Below, piece after piece: positions 45,216 to 53,246 of a DNA stretch of 64,000 nucleotides. The DNA comes from CAIXPS01 sp034430115 (GTDB lineage: Bacteria > Chloroflexota > Anaerolineae > J036 > Brachytrichaceae). The stretch is from the NCBI GenBank assembly GCA_034430115.1, contig DAOUFG010000021.1, forward strand, positions 62,001 through 126,000. The letters run 5' to 3'. Positions within the stretch are counted from its first letter, which is position 1, and each line of letters starts with the position of its first letter. Under the pieces are notes generated by a model. That model had not been told where the DNA came from and searched no databases. It worked only from the letters and a program-made list of their open reading frames with translations. A program made the position numbers and the translations under genes.

Positions 45216-46322
45216 ATGAAATCATTGGTACAGACTGCACACTCCTCCCCGGCCGGGATACTCGGCTGTGCGCTCATTTTCATCTTAGGGCTGATCCCCG
45301 CTTGCGCGAGGCAGCCACAAGCAACCCCGGCTGCAACCAACGCAACAGGCGACGTCCAGGTGACGGTTGTGTTTCCAACATCAACCGCTGATGGCACCGG
45401 CACAGCGCCTGAATTGAAAACACCGCCACCCGTGGTGATTGCAGACCCCTACGCGCTCACCGGCCAGTGCACGCGCGATGAATGTCTCTTTGCGCGCATG
45501 GATTCAAGCGGCGGCCCAGTCGGAGTTGCGCGTGTGCAGGGTTATTACAGCGTCATCTCCAGGACGTTGGGCACAGGACAGCCACAACCCTGCGACAGCT
45601 TCACCATCGTTACGGGCTCCAAGGCGCTGACCAAGCGATACCTGGCGCTGGTAAATGCGGGTGATACGGTCAATAGCAAAAATAGCGCCGGGCAATTGGT
45701 GATCAACCTATCGCTGGGAGCACTGTCCGACACTGAGAAAGAATTGCTGACAAAATCCAACAGGCACGATTACGTCAGTTTGCTTTTGCTGCCCCACCCG
45801 ATCATCAATACCAATCGCGACGTTTGCTACTCGCCGGTGGAGGTGCTGCGCGTGGACCCCATCCCACCCACGCCAATGGAAACCTACGCCAGCACCCAAC
45901 TGGGCATTACCCTGCGCTACCCGGCAGCCTGGCAGAGCGGCGCGTCGACGGACTACCTCTTTAGCGGCGAGGACGGCTTCTTCAACGTGACGCGCTCGAT
46001 GAACCAAGATCAGACGGCCAAAGAAGCTTGCGAGGCGGAACAAGTGGCAAATGAGAAAAATCATGACTACGGCCAGCACCCCACGCTAAGGCTTTTGACA
46101 ATCGACGACCAGCCGGCCTGCATGCTCATGCCCTCGGAAGATCAACCCGAGCAGGCGCGCGGGCTGACGCTATTGATCGTGCAATACCCCACGCAAACCG
46201 GCAAACCGCAAGGGCTGTTGCAACTGTGGGCAGACCAACAACACATCCGCGACCTGGGCGGGAGCCTGCAATTCATCGCCCAGGCGCCCACCAGCACACC
46301 AGCCGCCACGCCAACGCCGTGA
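45216..46322 (+). CDS. lipoprotein of unknown function
   Basis: 368 residues. The N-terminal signal has lipobox IPAC (GILGCALIFILGLIPAC). A Thr/Ala/Pro-rich linker follows. The mature protein has a beta-rich middle, and from residue ~225 a segment beginning TPMETYASTQLGITLRYPAAW. This is the usual opening of PsbP/SurA-like alpha-beta sandwich domains seen on bacterial surface lipoproteins. Three Cys in the mature part may form disulphides. No partner is evident. Confidence 0.75.
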   Translation: MKSLVQTAHSSPAGILGCALIFILGLIPACARQPQATPAATNATGDVQVTVVFPTSTADGTGTAPELKTPPPVVIADPYALTGQCTRDECLFARMDSSGGPVGVARVQGYYSVISRTLGTGQPQPCDSFTIVTGSKALTKRYLALVNAGDTVNSKNSAGQLVINLSLGALSDTEKELLTKSNRHDYVSLLLLPHPIINTNRDVCYSPVEVLRVDPIPPTPMETYASTQLGITLRYPAAWQSGASTDYLFSGEDGFFNVTRSMNQDQTAKEACEAEQVANEKNHDYGQHPTLRLLTIDDQPACMLMPSEDQPEQARGLTLLIVQYPTQTGKPQGLLQLWADQQHIRDLGGSLQFIAQAPTSTPAATPTP

Positions 46323-46383
46323 CAAATGAGGCCCACTTAGGGCGATTTGAAAAGGCCAACACGCCAGGGGTTCACCGAGGGCA

Positions 46384-46472
46384 GGCATCGGCCAGAGGCC
46401 GACGCCTGGATCTATCAAAACCCGCTCGTGGGTTTTCCCGTTCTCCACAGGCGTCGGATTCGATCCGATGCC
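46384..46472. other. highly structured palindromic element, possible ncRNA or REP-like repeat
   Basis: Nested pairing: GGCATCGG (46384) with CCGATGCC (46465); CCGACGCCTG (46399) with CAGGCGTCGG (46448); AAAACCC (46417) with GGGTTTT (46430). Alternatively the two arms fold alone: 46384-46406 around AGA, and 46450-46472 around TCG. It lies in a gene-free region of ~400 nt (46323-46719). Both strands could carry it. No T-run follows, so it is not a plain terminator. Confidence 0.6.
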
Positions 46473-46561
46473 GGGGCGCATCGAAACTCACAAAGCTCAG
46501 CGCGTGAGACATGACTCACAGACGGCAGCCCCCTCATAGCTCATCCCCGGGACGCGCGCCA

Positions 46562-46668
46562 GCGGTTGAAACCGCCGGCTACCCAAACAAAGCCAACTCC
46601 AAGTTGGCTGGCACGATGCAAGTCCAGCAGGCTCCGTAACCTGTAGCCCGCAAATTTATTTGCCGGGC
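46562..46668. repeat. cluster of short palindromes (REP-like)
   Basis: Three palindromes in ~105 nt: GCGGTT/AACCGC (46562-46575), AGCCAACT/AGTTGGCT (46591-46609) and GCCCGCAAAT/ATTTGCCGGGC (46646-46668). They sit between the lipoprotein and lon, which are convergent, and look like mobile REP/MITE-type palindromes. No coding frame is supported here. Confidence 0.5.
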
Positions 46669-46719
46669 AAGACCACCAGCCGCCTTTGGTCAATGCCTGT
46701 GAAAGGGCAGGCAGAAATG

Positions 46720-49245
46720 TCAGCGGCGTGCGGGGGTGGCCTTTGGGCGTTTGACGGACGTGACACGCCGGCGCACAGCAGGGCGGCGGCGCTGGGCAAA
46801 TACCGAGTGTACCAACGCGGCGTTCAACACTTCTTCCATCGTGCTCACCTGCACGATGTTCATTTCGCGCTGCACCTTGCGCGGCACTTCTTCCAGGTCT
46901 TTGACGTTCTTCTTCGGCAGAATGAACGTGCGAATGCCCATACGATGCGCGGCCAGAAGCTTCTCTTTCAACCCGCCGATGGGCAACACCCGCCCGCGCA
47001 AGGTGATTTCGCCGGTCATCGCCACGTCACGGCGCACCGGAGTGCGTGTGAGCGCCGAGATGAGCGCAGTCGCCATGGTGATGCCCGCCGAAGGGCCGTC
47101 CTTTGGCACAGCGCCTTCCGCGACGTGGACGTGAATATCACTCTTTTCAAACAAGCGCGGCTTCAACCCCACCCGCGCCGCCACCGAACGGGCATAGCTG
47201 AGCGCCGCCTGGGCCGACTCTTGCATCACGTCGCCAAGCTGGCCCGTCAACATCACGCTACCTTTGCCCTCCACCAGCGCCACTTCCACCGGCATCAGGT
47301 CGCCGCCACCTTCGCTCCACGCCACGCCATTCGCCACGCCGATTTGATCTTTTTCGTCCAACATGCCGAAGTCAAACTGGGGCGGCCCCAGGAATTTGCC
47401 AAGCATGCTCGGCGTCAGGCGATGCGGATAGCTCTGCTTCTGCGCGATACGGCGCGCCACCTTGCGGCAAACAGTGGCCACCTCGCGCTCCAGGTTGCGC
47501 ACGCCCGCCTCGTAGGTGTATTCGCGGATGATGTGCTTCAGCGCATCATCGCCAAAGGTCACCGGCGTGTTGGCCAGGCCGCTTTCTTCGATCTGGCGCG
47601 GCACGAGGAAGCGTTTAGCGATCTCCAGCTTTTCTTCTTCCACGTAGCCGGGGAATTCAATGATCTCCATGCGGTCGAACAGCGCCGGCGGCACGGTATC
47701 CAGGATGTTGGCAGTCGTCACCCACATCACCTTGGAGAGATCATAGGGCAGATCCAGGTAATGATCCTCAAACTCAAAATTCTGCTCCGGGTCCAGCACT
47801 TCCAGGAGTGCCGCCGCCGGGTCGCCCCGGAAGCCGCCTATGTCGCCCAGCTTGTCGATCTCGTCCAGCACGAACAACGGGTTGATTGTGCCGGCGCGCT
47901 TCATCGTCTGCAAAATCCTGCCCGGCAGGGCGCCCACGTAGGTGCGCCGGTGTCCGCGAATTTCGGCTTCATCGTGTACGCCGCCCACGGAGATGCGCGC
48001 AAATTTGCGGCCCAACGAATCGGCAATACTGCGCGCGATGGAAGTCTTGCCGGTGCCGGGCGGGCCAACGAAGCAAATGATTGGGGTGTGCATCTTGCGC
48101 GTATCGCCGACCAACTGGCGCACGGCGATGTGCTCCAACACACGCTCCTTCACCTTGGGCAGCCCATAGTGGCGCTCATTCAACACCTTCTCGGCCAGCT
48201 TCACGTCCAATCGTTCGGGGGTTTGCTCGGTCCATGGCAGGTCCAGGATCCAATCGATATAGGCGCGCGTCATGCTGATTTCGGGCGAGAAGCCATCCAT
48301 CCGGCCAAGCCGGGTCAGATCCTGTTCAGCCTTTGCGCGCGCGATTTCGGGCAATTGCTTGGCCCGCAGCCGCTCGCGCAGCAGCACGATTTCCTGCGCA
48401 TTGCTATCGCCCTCGCCCAATTCAGTTTGGATGGCGCGCATTTGCTCACGCAAGAATATCTCGCGCTGGCTCTTGTCCACCTCGTTCTGTACTTGCGATT
48501 GGATGTGGTCCTCCAGTTCCAGCACATCCAACTCACGCGCCAGGATCACGGCCACCTTCTGCAAACGCTTCGCCGGGTCCAACGTCTCCAGGACGCTCTG
48601 CCGTTGGGCGATGTCGATTTGCAACGCCTGGGCGATCAGGTCGGCCAGCCAACCAGGATCGTCCACGTTCATGGCATAGATGAAGGCCTCTTCGGGCAGA
48701 TTGTGGTCCAGCCGGATCACCCGTTCAAACAGCGACAGCGCCGCGCGCATCAACGCCTCGGCCGAAGGCGTGCGGCTTTGCGGCTCGCGCAACACCTCCA
48801 CGCGCGCCACAGCGAATGGCGTCGTGCGTAGCCACTCGACGATGCGCGCGCGGGCCTGCCCGCGCACCAACAAGCTGGTAGTGCCGTCGGGCATGCGCAG
48901 GATGCGCCCCAGCCTCGACACGGTGCCCACCGCATAAAGATCAGAAGGGCGCGGCTCACTGGCATCGGGCACCTTCTGGGCGATAGTGAGGATCAGGTCC
49001 TGTTCACCCGTGGCCTCGATGGCGCGCAACGAACGGTCACGCCCGATGGAAAGCGGCGTCACGCCGCGCGGGAACACCACCGTTTCACGCAACGGCACCA
49101 CGGGAACATCGAGCGTTTCGGGCAACGGCTCAAAGGTCGCTCGGCCAGCATCCCCTTCGAAGGCTTGCTGCGCGCCGTCGCCAAAGCTGGCGGCCAGCAG
49201 CCAATTGCGCAACTCAGGTGTTAAGTAATCACGATTTGCAGACAT
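46720..49245 (-). CDS. lon: ATP-dependent protease La (Lon)
   Basis: 841 residues. Cytosolic hexameric protease that degrades misfolded and regulatory proteins. An N-terminal LON substrate domain (PVVPLRETVVFPRGVTPLSIGR) is followed by the central coiled-coil region, AAA+ module (Walker A GPPGTGKT at ~residue 395; Walker B LFVLDEIDKLGD) and C-terminal Ser-Lys protease domain. The catalytic Ser lies in PKDGPSAGITMA (~residue 718). The start has no strong SD. It is the second gene after folC, 52 nt apart. Confidence 0.96.
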   Translation of the reverse strand: MSANRDYLTPELRNWLLAASFGDGAQQAFEGDAGRATFEPLPETLDVPVVPLRETVVFPRGVTPLSIGRDRSLRAIEATGEQDLILTIAQKVPDASEPRPSDLYAVGTVSRLGRILRMPDGTTSLLVRGQARARIVEWLRTTPFAVARVEVLREPQSRTPSAEALMRAALSLFERVIRLDHNLPEEAFIYAMNVDDPGWLADLIAQALQIDIAQRQSVLETLDPAKRLQKVAVILARELDVLELEDHIQSQVQNEVDKSQREIFLREQMRAIQTELGEGDSNAQEIVLLRERLRAKQLPEIARAKAEQDLTRLGRMDGFSPEISMTRAYIDWILDLPWTEQTPERLDVKLAEKVLNERHYGLPKVKERVLEHIAVRQLVGDTRKMHTPIICFVGPPGTGKTSIARSIADSLGRKFARISVGGVHDEAEIRGHRRTYVGALPGRILQTMKRAGTINPLFVLDEIDKLGDIGGFRGDPAAALLEVLDPEQNFEFEDHYLDLPYDLSKVMWVTTANILDTVPPALFDRMEIIEFPGYVEEEKLEIAKRFLVPRQIEESGLANTPVTFGDDALKHIIREYTYEAGVRNLEREVATVCRKVARRIAQKQSYPHRLTPSMLGKFLGPPQFDFGMLDEKDQIGVANGVAWSEGGGDLMPVEVALVEGKGSVMLTGQLGDVMQESAQAALSYARSVAARVGLKPRLFEKSDIHVHVAEGAVPKDGPSAGITMATALISALTRTPVRRDVAMTGEITLRGRVLPIGGLKEKLLAAHRMGIRTFILPKKNVKDLEEVPRKVQREMNIVQVSTMEEVLNAALVHSVFAQRRRPAVRRRVTSVKRPKATPARR

Positions 49246-49297
49246 CAGACAAGTAATTCGATTGACGATTGTTTATTCGTTCTAAAAATACGCCGGC

Positions 49298-50662
49298 TCA
49301 GTCATCATATTCAGGCGTAAACAGCCTGGCCTTTTCGGCCCAAATAGCACGCGCGGCACCGGCCAACGCGACGCTGCCGGTGATGCACACCGCATCATTC
49401 GAATCAATCACGGCGTCCATCACATCGCGCAGGTTGGGCAGGCCCGTCACATGCAGATGTTGCGCGTCGGCCAGCGCCAGCAAACGCTCCACGGGCGTCG
49501 CGCGCGGGTTATCCACCTGCGTCAAAATCCAGCGCGTTACGCGGCCCGAGAGCGCCTTCAACATGCCTTCGGCATCCTTATCCTTGTAACAGCCGAAGAC
49601 CACCACCCAGCGCCTGCCGGGAAATACCTCCGCCAGCGTCGCCGCCAGCTTATTGATGCTATCCACGTTATGCGCACCATCGACGATGATCGGCGGGTCG
49701 GCGCGCAGTATCTCGAACCGGGCGGGCCAGTGCGTCAGGCGCAAACCATCGCGAATGGCGCGTGGCGACACGTCCAGGCTTTTGTCGTGCGAACGCAACA
49801 CATCCATCGCCGCGATCACGGTCGTGGCATTATCCAACTGGTGCTTGCCCAGCAAGGGGATTTCATACCACCCTTCCAGGTTGTTCACGAATGGGTTTTC
49901 GTTGCTGCGAACGCGCGCCACCTGCTTCACCTGAAACGTCTGCTTATCCAAAGACGTCTGGCCGGGCGTCCAACGCCAATGACGGCCAAGCATCACCAGG
50001 GGCGCGTTCCGTTCACGCGCGATACGTTCGAGGACAGTCGTCGCTTCCAGGGGTTGTGCCTGTGTCACCACCGGCACACCATATTTAATGATACCAGCCT
50101 TCTCCGTGGCAATCTCGGACAGAGTATTGCCCAGCCACTGCATGTGATCGAAGCTGAGCGAGGTGATCACGCTGATCTTAGGCGTAAGGACATTCGTCGC
50201 ATCCAGCCTGCCGCCCAGGCCCACTTCCACGACGGCCCAATCCACCATGCGCTCGGCAAAATAGACAAACCCCAGCGCCGTCACGGCTTCAAACGTGGTG
50301 ACGCCCGGGTGCGCCGCAAAGGCAGGCTGCAAGCGCTCCACAAGCGCCACCAGTTCATCGCGGCCGATCATCGCGCCATCCACCTGGATGCGCTCGCGGA
50401 AGGTGATCAGGTGCGGCGAGGTGAACAGGCCGACGTGCTGGCCCAATTGCCGCATACACGAATACAACATGGCCGCGGTGGACCCCTTCCCCTTCGTGCC
50501 GGCGATGTGGATGGACTTGAAGCGTTCGTGTGGGTTGCCCAACGTGGCTAACAGATCGCGCATGCGGTCCAGGTTCAAGGCAGCAGGCGAGTAGGTGTTC
50601 AGGGCTACGCGCTCATAATCCGTGAGTGAGTAAAGATAGGCCAGGGCTTCTTGATAGGTCAT
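49298..50662 (-). CDS. folC: folylpolyglutamate synthase / dihydrofolate synthase
   Basis: 454 residues. Adds glutamate to folates. The ATP-binding GTKGKGSTAAML opens the Mur-ligase-like domain. HLITFRERIQVDG, EVGLGGRLDATN and SFDHMQWLG follow, and the C-terminal domain has DGAHNVDS. The ATG at 50662 (MTYQEALAYLYSL) is the natural start; the frame is open a further 31 codons upstream, but that part consists of the heptad repeats at 50703-50751 and is not protein-like. It is divergent from purH, and both belong to folate-linked metabolism. Confidence 0.95.
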   Translation of the reverse strand: MTYQEALAYLYSLTDYERVALNTYSPAALNLDRMRDLLATLGNPHERFKSIHIAGTKGKGSTAAMLYSCMRQLGQHVGLFTSPHLITFRERIQVDGAMIGRDELVALVERLQPAFAAHPGVTTFEAVTALGFVYFAERMVDWAVVEVGLGGRLDATNVLTPKISVITSLSFDHMQWLGNTLSEIATEKAGIIKYGVPVVTQAQPLEATTVLERIARERNAPLVMLGRHWRWTPGQTSLDKQTFQVKQVARVRSNENPFVNNLEGWYEIPLLGKHQLDNATTVIAAMDVLRSHDKSLDVSPRAIRDGLRLTHWPARFEILRADPPIIVDGAHNVDSINKLAATLAEVFPGRRWVVVFGCYKDKDAEGMLKALSGRVTRWILTQVDNPRATPVERLLALADAQHLHVTGLPNLRDVMDAVIDSNDAVCITGSVALAGAARAIWAEKARLFTPEYDD

Positions 50663-50702
50663 TTTATATTTTCTAGAAGTATAGCTTTGGAAAGTGGGGA
50701 AT

Positions 50703-50751
50703 GAGATTGGAGATTGGAGATTAGAGGTTGGGGATTTGAGATTGGAGATTG
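50703..50751. repeat. GAGATTG heptad repeats
   Basis: Tandem 7-bp units of GAGATTG/GAGATTA type over ~49 bp, between divergent folC and purH. The same heptad occurs at 57771-57804 inside mnmA. A different repeat (CCACGGATTTCACGGATGA) follows at ~50771. Confidence 0.8.
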
Positions 50752-50892
50752 TCATCCAAAACCCAAGAAACCACGGATTTCACGGATGACACGGATTGCA
50801 GATACTCTCTGCGAAACCCGTGGCTTGTTTCTCCTCCGGCATGATCTCATTCGTACTCATTCGCGAAGATTCGCGGATGAGAGACCTGCCGC

Positions 50893-50898
50893 TATAAT
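50893..50898 (+). promoter_or_regulatory. -10 TATAAT of purH
   Basis: TATAAT ending 10 nt before ATG 50909, so purH is probably translated from a leaderless mRNA. The -35 is weak (TTCGCG near 50870). Confidence 0.65.
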
Positions 50899-50908
50899 CG
50901 CCCATACT

Positions 50909-52438
50909 ATGAAAGCGCTCCTGTCTGTGTCCGATAAAACAAATTTGGTCGAATTTGCCTCTGGCTTAAGAGATCACAACGTAGACCTGGTGGCAAGTGG
51001 GGGCACGGCCCGCGCGCTGAAAGCAGCCGGATTACCCGTGGCTACCGTCGAAGAGCTAACCCACTCCCCGGAAGTGTTGGATGGCCGCGTGAAAACGCTC
51101 CACCCGATCATTCACGCCGGCATCCTCGCGCGCGATACCGATAGTGACCGTGCCGACCTGGCCAAGTTAGGCGCCAGCATGATCGACCTGGTCGTTGTGA
51201 ATCTGTATCCGTTTCAAAAAACGGTGGCACAACGCTATGTGACGTTGGCCGACGCCATCGAGAACATCGACATCGGCGGTGTCGCGCTCATCCGGGCCGC
51301 CGCCAAAAACTATCAGCGCGTGGCCGTCGTGTGCGATCCGTGCGATTATGACCTGGTTCTGCGCGACATCGCGCAGCATGGCTTTGTCTCGTTGCAAACG
51401 CGCGAAGTGCTGGCGCTGAAAGCCTTCTCGCACACCGCCTCTTACGATAGCGCCATTCGCGACTATCTGACGGGCATGCAATCCAGCGAACCCACAATCC
51501 TGCCGTTGACGCTCCAAAAGCTACAGGATTTGCGCTACGGCGAGAACCCCCACCAGCACGCAGCGCTGTATAGCTATAACGGTGCGTGCCAGGGTCCTTT
51601 GGGCGGCCAACTGCTGCAAGGCAAGGAACTGTCGTACAACAACTTGCTGGACCTCGACGCAGCGTGGCGCGCCGTCACGCAGTTCAGCGACCCCACCATC
51701 GTCATCGTCAAGCACCTCAGCCCATGCGGCATCGGCTCGGCGGCCGAGCTGCCCGCCGCGTTTCTCGCCGCGCTTGCCTCCGACGCCACCTCCGCTTTCG
51801 GCAGCGTGATTGCCTCGAACAAACCCATCGATGCGGCCACCGTGGAAGCCTTCGGCAAGTTGTTCATCGAGTGCATCATCGCGCCCAGCTTCAGCGAAGA
51901 GGCGCTGGCCCTCCTGGCTAAGCGCAAGAACTGTCGCCTGCTGGCAATGCCGGACCTGTCCGTGGAACCCGAATACGAATTGCGCAGCATCACGCGCGGT
52001 GTATTGCGCCAGACAATCGACCAGGGCGACCCGCAGAATACCGAATGGCGCGTGGTGACCAAGCTGGCCCCCACTGATGCGCAGATGCGCACGCTGCAAT
52101 TCGCCTGGAAGGCGGCCCAGCACGTGAAGAGCAACGCCGTGGTCTTCGCAGCCGAAACGGATGGCGTGTTGGGCACCGTCGGCATCGGCGGCGGGCAGCC
52201 CAACCGCGTCGATTGCGTTCGCATCGCCATCTCGCGCGCAGGCGAGAAAACGCGCGGCGCCGTGCTGGCCAGCGATGCCTTTTTCCCCTTCCCCGACGGC
52301 ATCCAGGAGGCGGCCAAGGCCGGCATCGTGGCCGTGGCCCAGCCGGGTGGCTCGGTGAAGGACGAGGAGGTCATCGCCGCCGCCGACGAAGCCGGCCTCG
52401 CGATGGTGCTCACCGGCACGCGGCACTTCAGACACTAA
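50909..52438 (+). CDS. purH: bifunctional AICAR transformylase / IMP cyclohydrolase
   Basis: 509 residues. Last two steps of IMP synthesis. The N-terminal MGS-like cyclohydrolase domain opens with KALLSVSDKTNLVEFA and holds LVASGGTARAL and DGRVKTLHP. The C-terminal transformylase has LRYGENPHQHAALY, KELSYNNLLDLDAAW, KHLSPCGIGSA and DAFFPFPDGI. ATG 50909 is fixed by the TATAAT just upstream. It uses 10-formyl-THF, tying it to the divergent folC and to folD/fchA nearby. guaB follows three genes later. Confidence 0.96.
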   Translation: MKALLSVSDKTNLVEFASGLRDHNVDLVASGGTARALKAAGLPVATVEELTHSPEVLDGRVKTLHPIIHAGILARDTDSDRADLAKLGASMIDLVVVNLYPFQKTVAQRYVTLADAIENIDIGGVALIRAAAKNYQRVAVVCDPCDYDLVLRDIAQHGFVSLQTREVLALKAFSHTASYDSAIRDYLTGMQSSEPTILPLTLQKLQDLRYGENPHQHAALYSYNGACQGPLGGQLLQGKELSYNNLLDLDAAWRAVTQFSDPTIVIVKHLSPCGIGSAAELPAAFLAALASDATSAFGSVIASNKPIDAATVEAFGKLFIECIIAPSFSEEALALLAKRKNCRLLAMPDLSVEPEYELRSITRGVLRQTIDQGDPQNTEWRVVTKLAPTDAQMRTLQFAWKAAQHVKSNAVVFAAETDGVLGTVGIGGGQPNRVDCVRIAISRAGEKTRGAVLASDAFFPFPDGIQEAAKAGIVAVAQPGGSVKDEEVIAAADEAGLAMVLTGTRHFRH

Positions 52439-52464
52439 AGGCTGGGGGACGAGAGATGAAATAA

Positions 52465-52509
52465 GAAACCCGATATCTTGCGCTGAGAGCGCTTGAGATA
52501 TCGGGTTTC
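52465..52509 (+). terminator. hairpin terminator of purH
   Basis: GAAACCCGATATCT (52465-52478) pairs with AGATATCGGGTTTC (52496-52509), with an inner GCGC/GCGC helix. There is no long T-run, but the stem is very strong. Confidence 0.7.
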
Positions 52510-52557
52510 TGTATATTACCGCCGCTGAGAATAAGCCGTATAGGATAATATAAAGGC

Positions 52558-52887
52558 ATGAGCGAAGGGATACTGAGCGCGAACACAGTAAAGTTACTCC
52601 AGGAGATTGCACCAAATCAACCGGATTTGGATGCGAAAGTACGCTTGCTGCTCGAAGGTGAATATCTGCGCCGCCTGGCCCGTTATCATGAAGCTGACCG
52701 CGTGCTGAGTCAGAAGTACGGGATGTCATTCCAGGATTTTGCAGAGCGCGATGTCGTCAAGCAGAAGGAGTACGCCTGGGAAACCGAAAAAGATGAGATG
52801 GATTGGGAAGTCGCCGTGAGCGGGATCGAAACCTTCACACTCAAACTACGGAGACTGCGTGAATCCAACAGCGTACACCTCGGATGA
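52558..52887 (+). CDS. hypothetical protein, possible antitoxin of TumE-like pair
   Basis: 109 residues. All-helical and charged: ANTVKLLQEIAPNQPDLDAKV, then LARYHEADRVLSQKYGMSFQDF, then the acidic AWETEKDEMDWE. The helix-turn region may be a small DNA-binding or dimerisation domain of the kind found on antitoxins, but no family is recognised. The start lies ~11 nt after TAGGAT, leaderless-like. The next gene starts 29 nt before its stop, so they are coupled. Confidence 0.65.
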   Translation: MSEGILSANTVKLLQEIAPNQPDLDAKVRLLLEGEYLRRLARYHEADRVLSQKYGMSFQDFAERDVVKQKEYAWETEKDEMDWEVAVSGIETFTLKLRRLRESNSVHLG

Positions 52888-53236
52888 TTTGCGCCGTGAA
52901 GCGAGTGAAGCATTGGACCGCGTCTGGTTCATCCAATCGGTCGTGGAAGATGAACAGGACAACACGGCGACCTCGTTTGTCTCATTCAGGCTGATCATTC
53001 GTGAAAGCTTGTACGTGCACGTTTTTATGAGCCAGAGGGTGTCAACACTCTATTTCGCGCTCATTCTGGACAACCGTCGCGTTTTTGGCATCGACAGCCG
53101 CGCAGGCCACTGGCACCTGCATCCGTTCGAGAATCCGGAAGCACATCAGCCACTAGCCTCGGACCTTGGCCCCCGACCACTGCTAAGCTTTCTCGCGCGT
53201 GTGGAGGACATCCTTGGCCGAGGCGAGTTGCTTTAA
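52859..53236 (+). CDS. TumE-like toxin candidate
   Basis: 125 residues; GTG start within the end of the previous gene. The order of a central strand block (SFVSFRLIIRESLYVHVFMS, LYFALILDNRRVFGIDS), a His-rich stretch (HWHLHPF, AHQPL) and a final SLLS-type helix (LLSFLARVEDILG) resembles the TumE family (DUF6516). Family knowledge: those proteins are toxin partners in two-gene modules. This remains a candidate; it could also be an unrelated small protein. Confidence 0.5.
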   Translation: MNPTAYTSDDLRREASEALDRVWFIQSVVEDEQDNTATSFVSFRLIIRESLYVHVFMSQRVSTLYFALILDNRRVFGIDSRAGHWHLHPFENPEAHQPLASDLGPRPLLSFLARVEDILGRGELL

Positions 53237-53246
53237 TAGGTTAGTA

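Noticed and set aside
46384..46472. tRNA gene (a GATTCGATCC-like T-loop is present)
   Set aside because: No acceptor or anticodon arms in the right places; the helices are nested over the whole element.
46660..48831. 723-codon open frame on the plus strand opposite lon
   Set aside because: Antisense to all Lon motifs; His- and Arg-rich composition typical of a shadow frame.
50703..50751. CRISPR-like short repeats
   Set aside because: Units are 7 bp without spacers; a microsatellite-type repeat.
50663..50755. N-terminal extension of folC
   Set aside because: Encoded by GAGATTG heptads; normal FolC begins at MTYQEAL (50662).
50714..50908. N-terminal extension of purH
   Set aside because: Made of repeats and Arg/Pro-rich filler; TATAAT lies 10 nt before the natural start.
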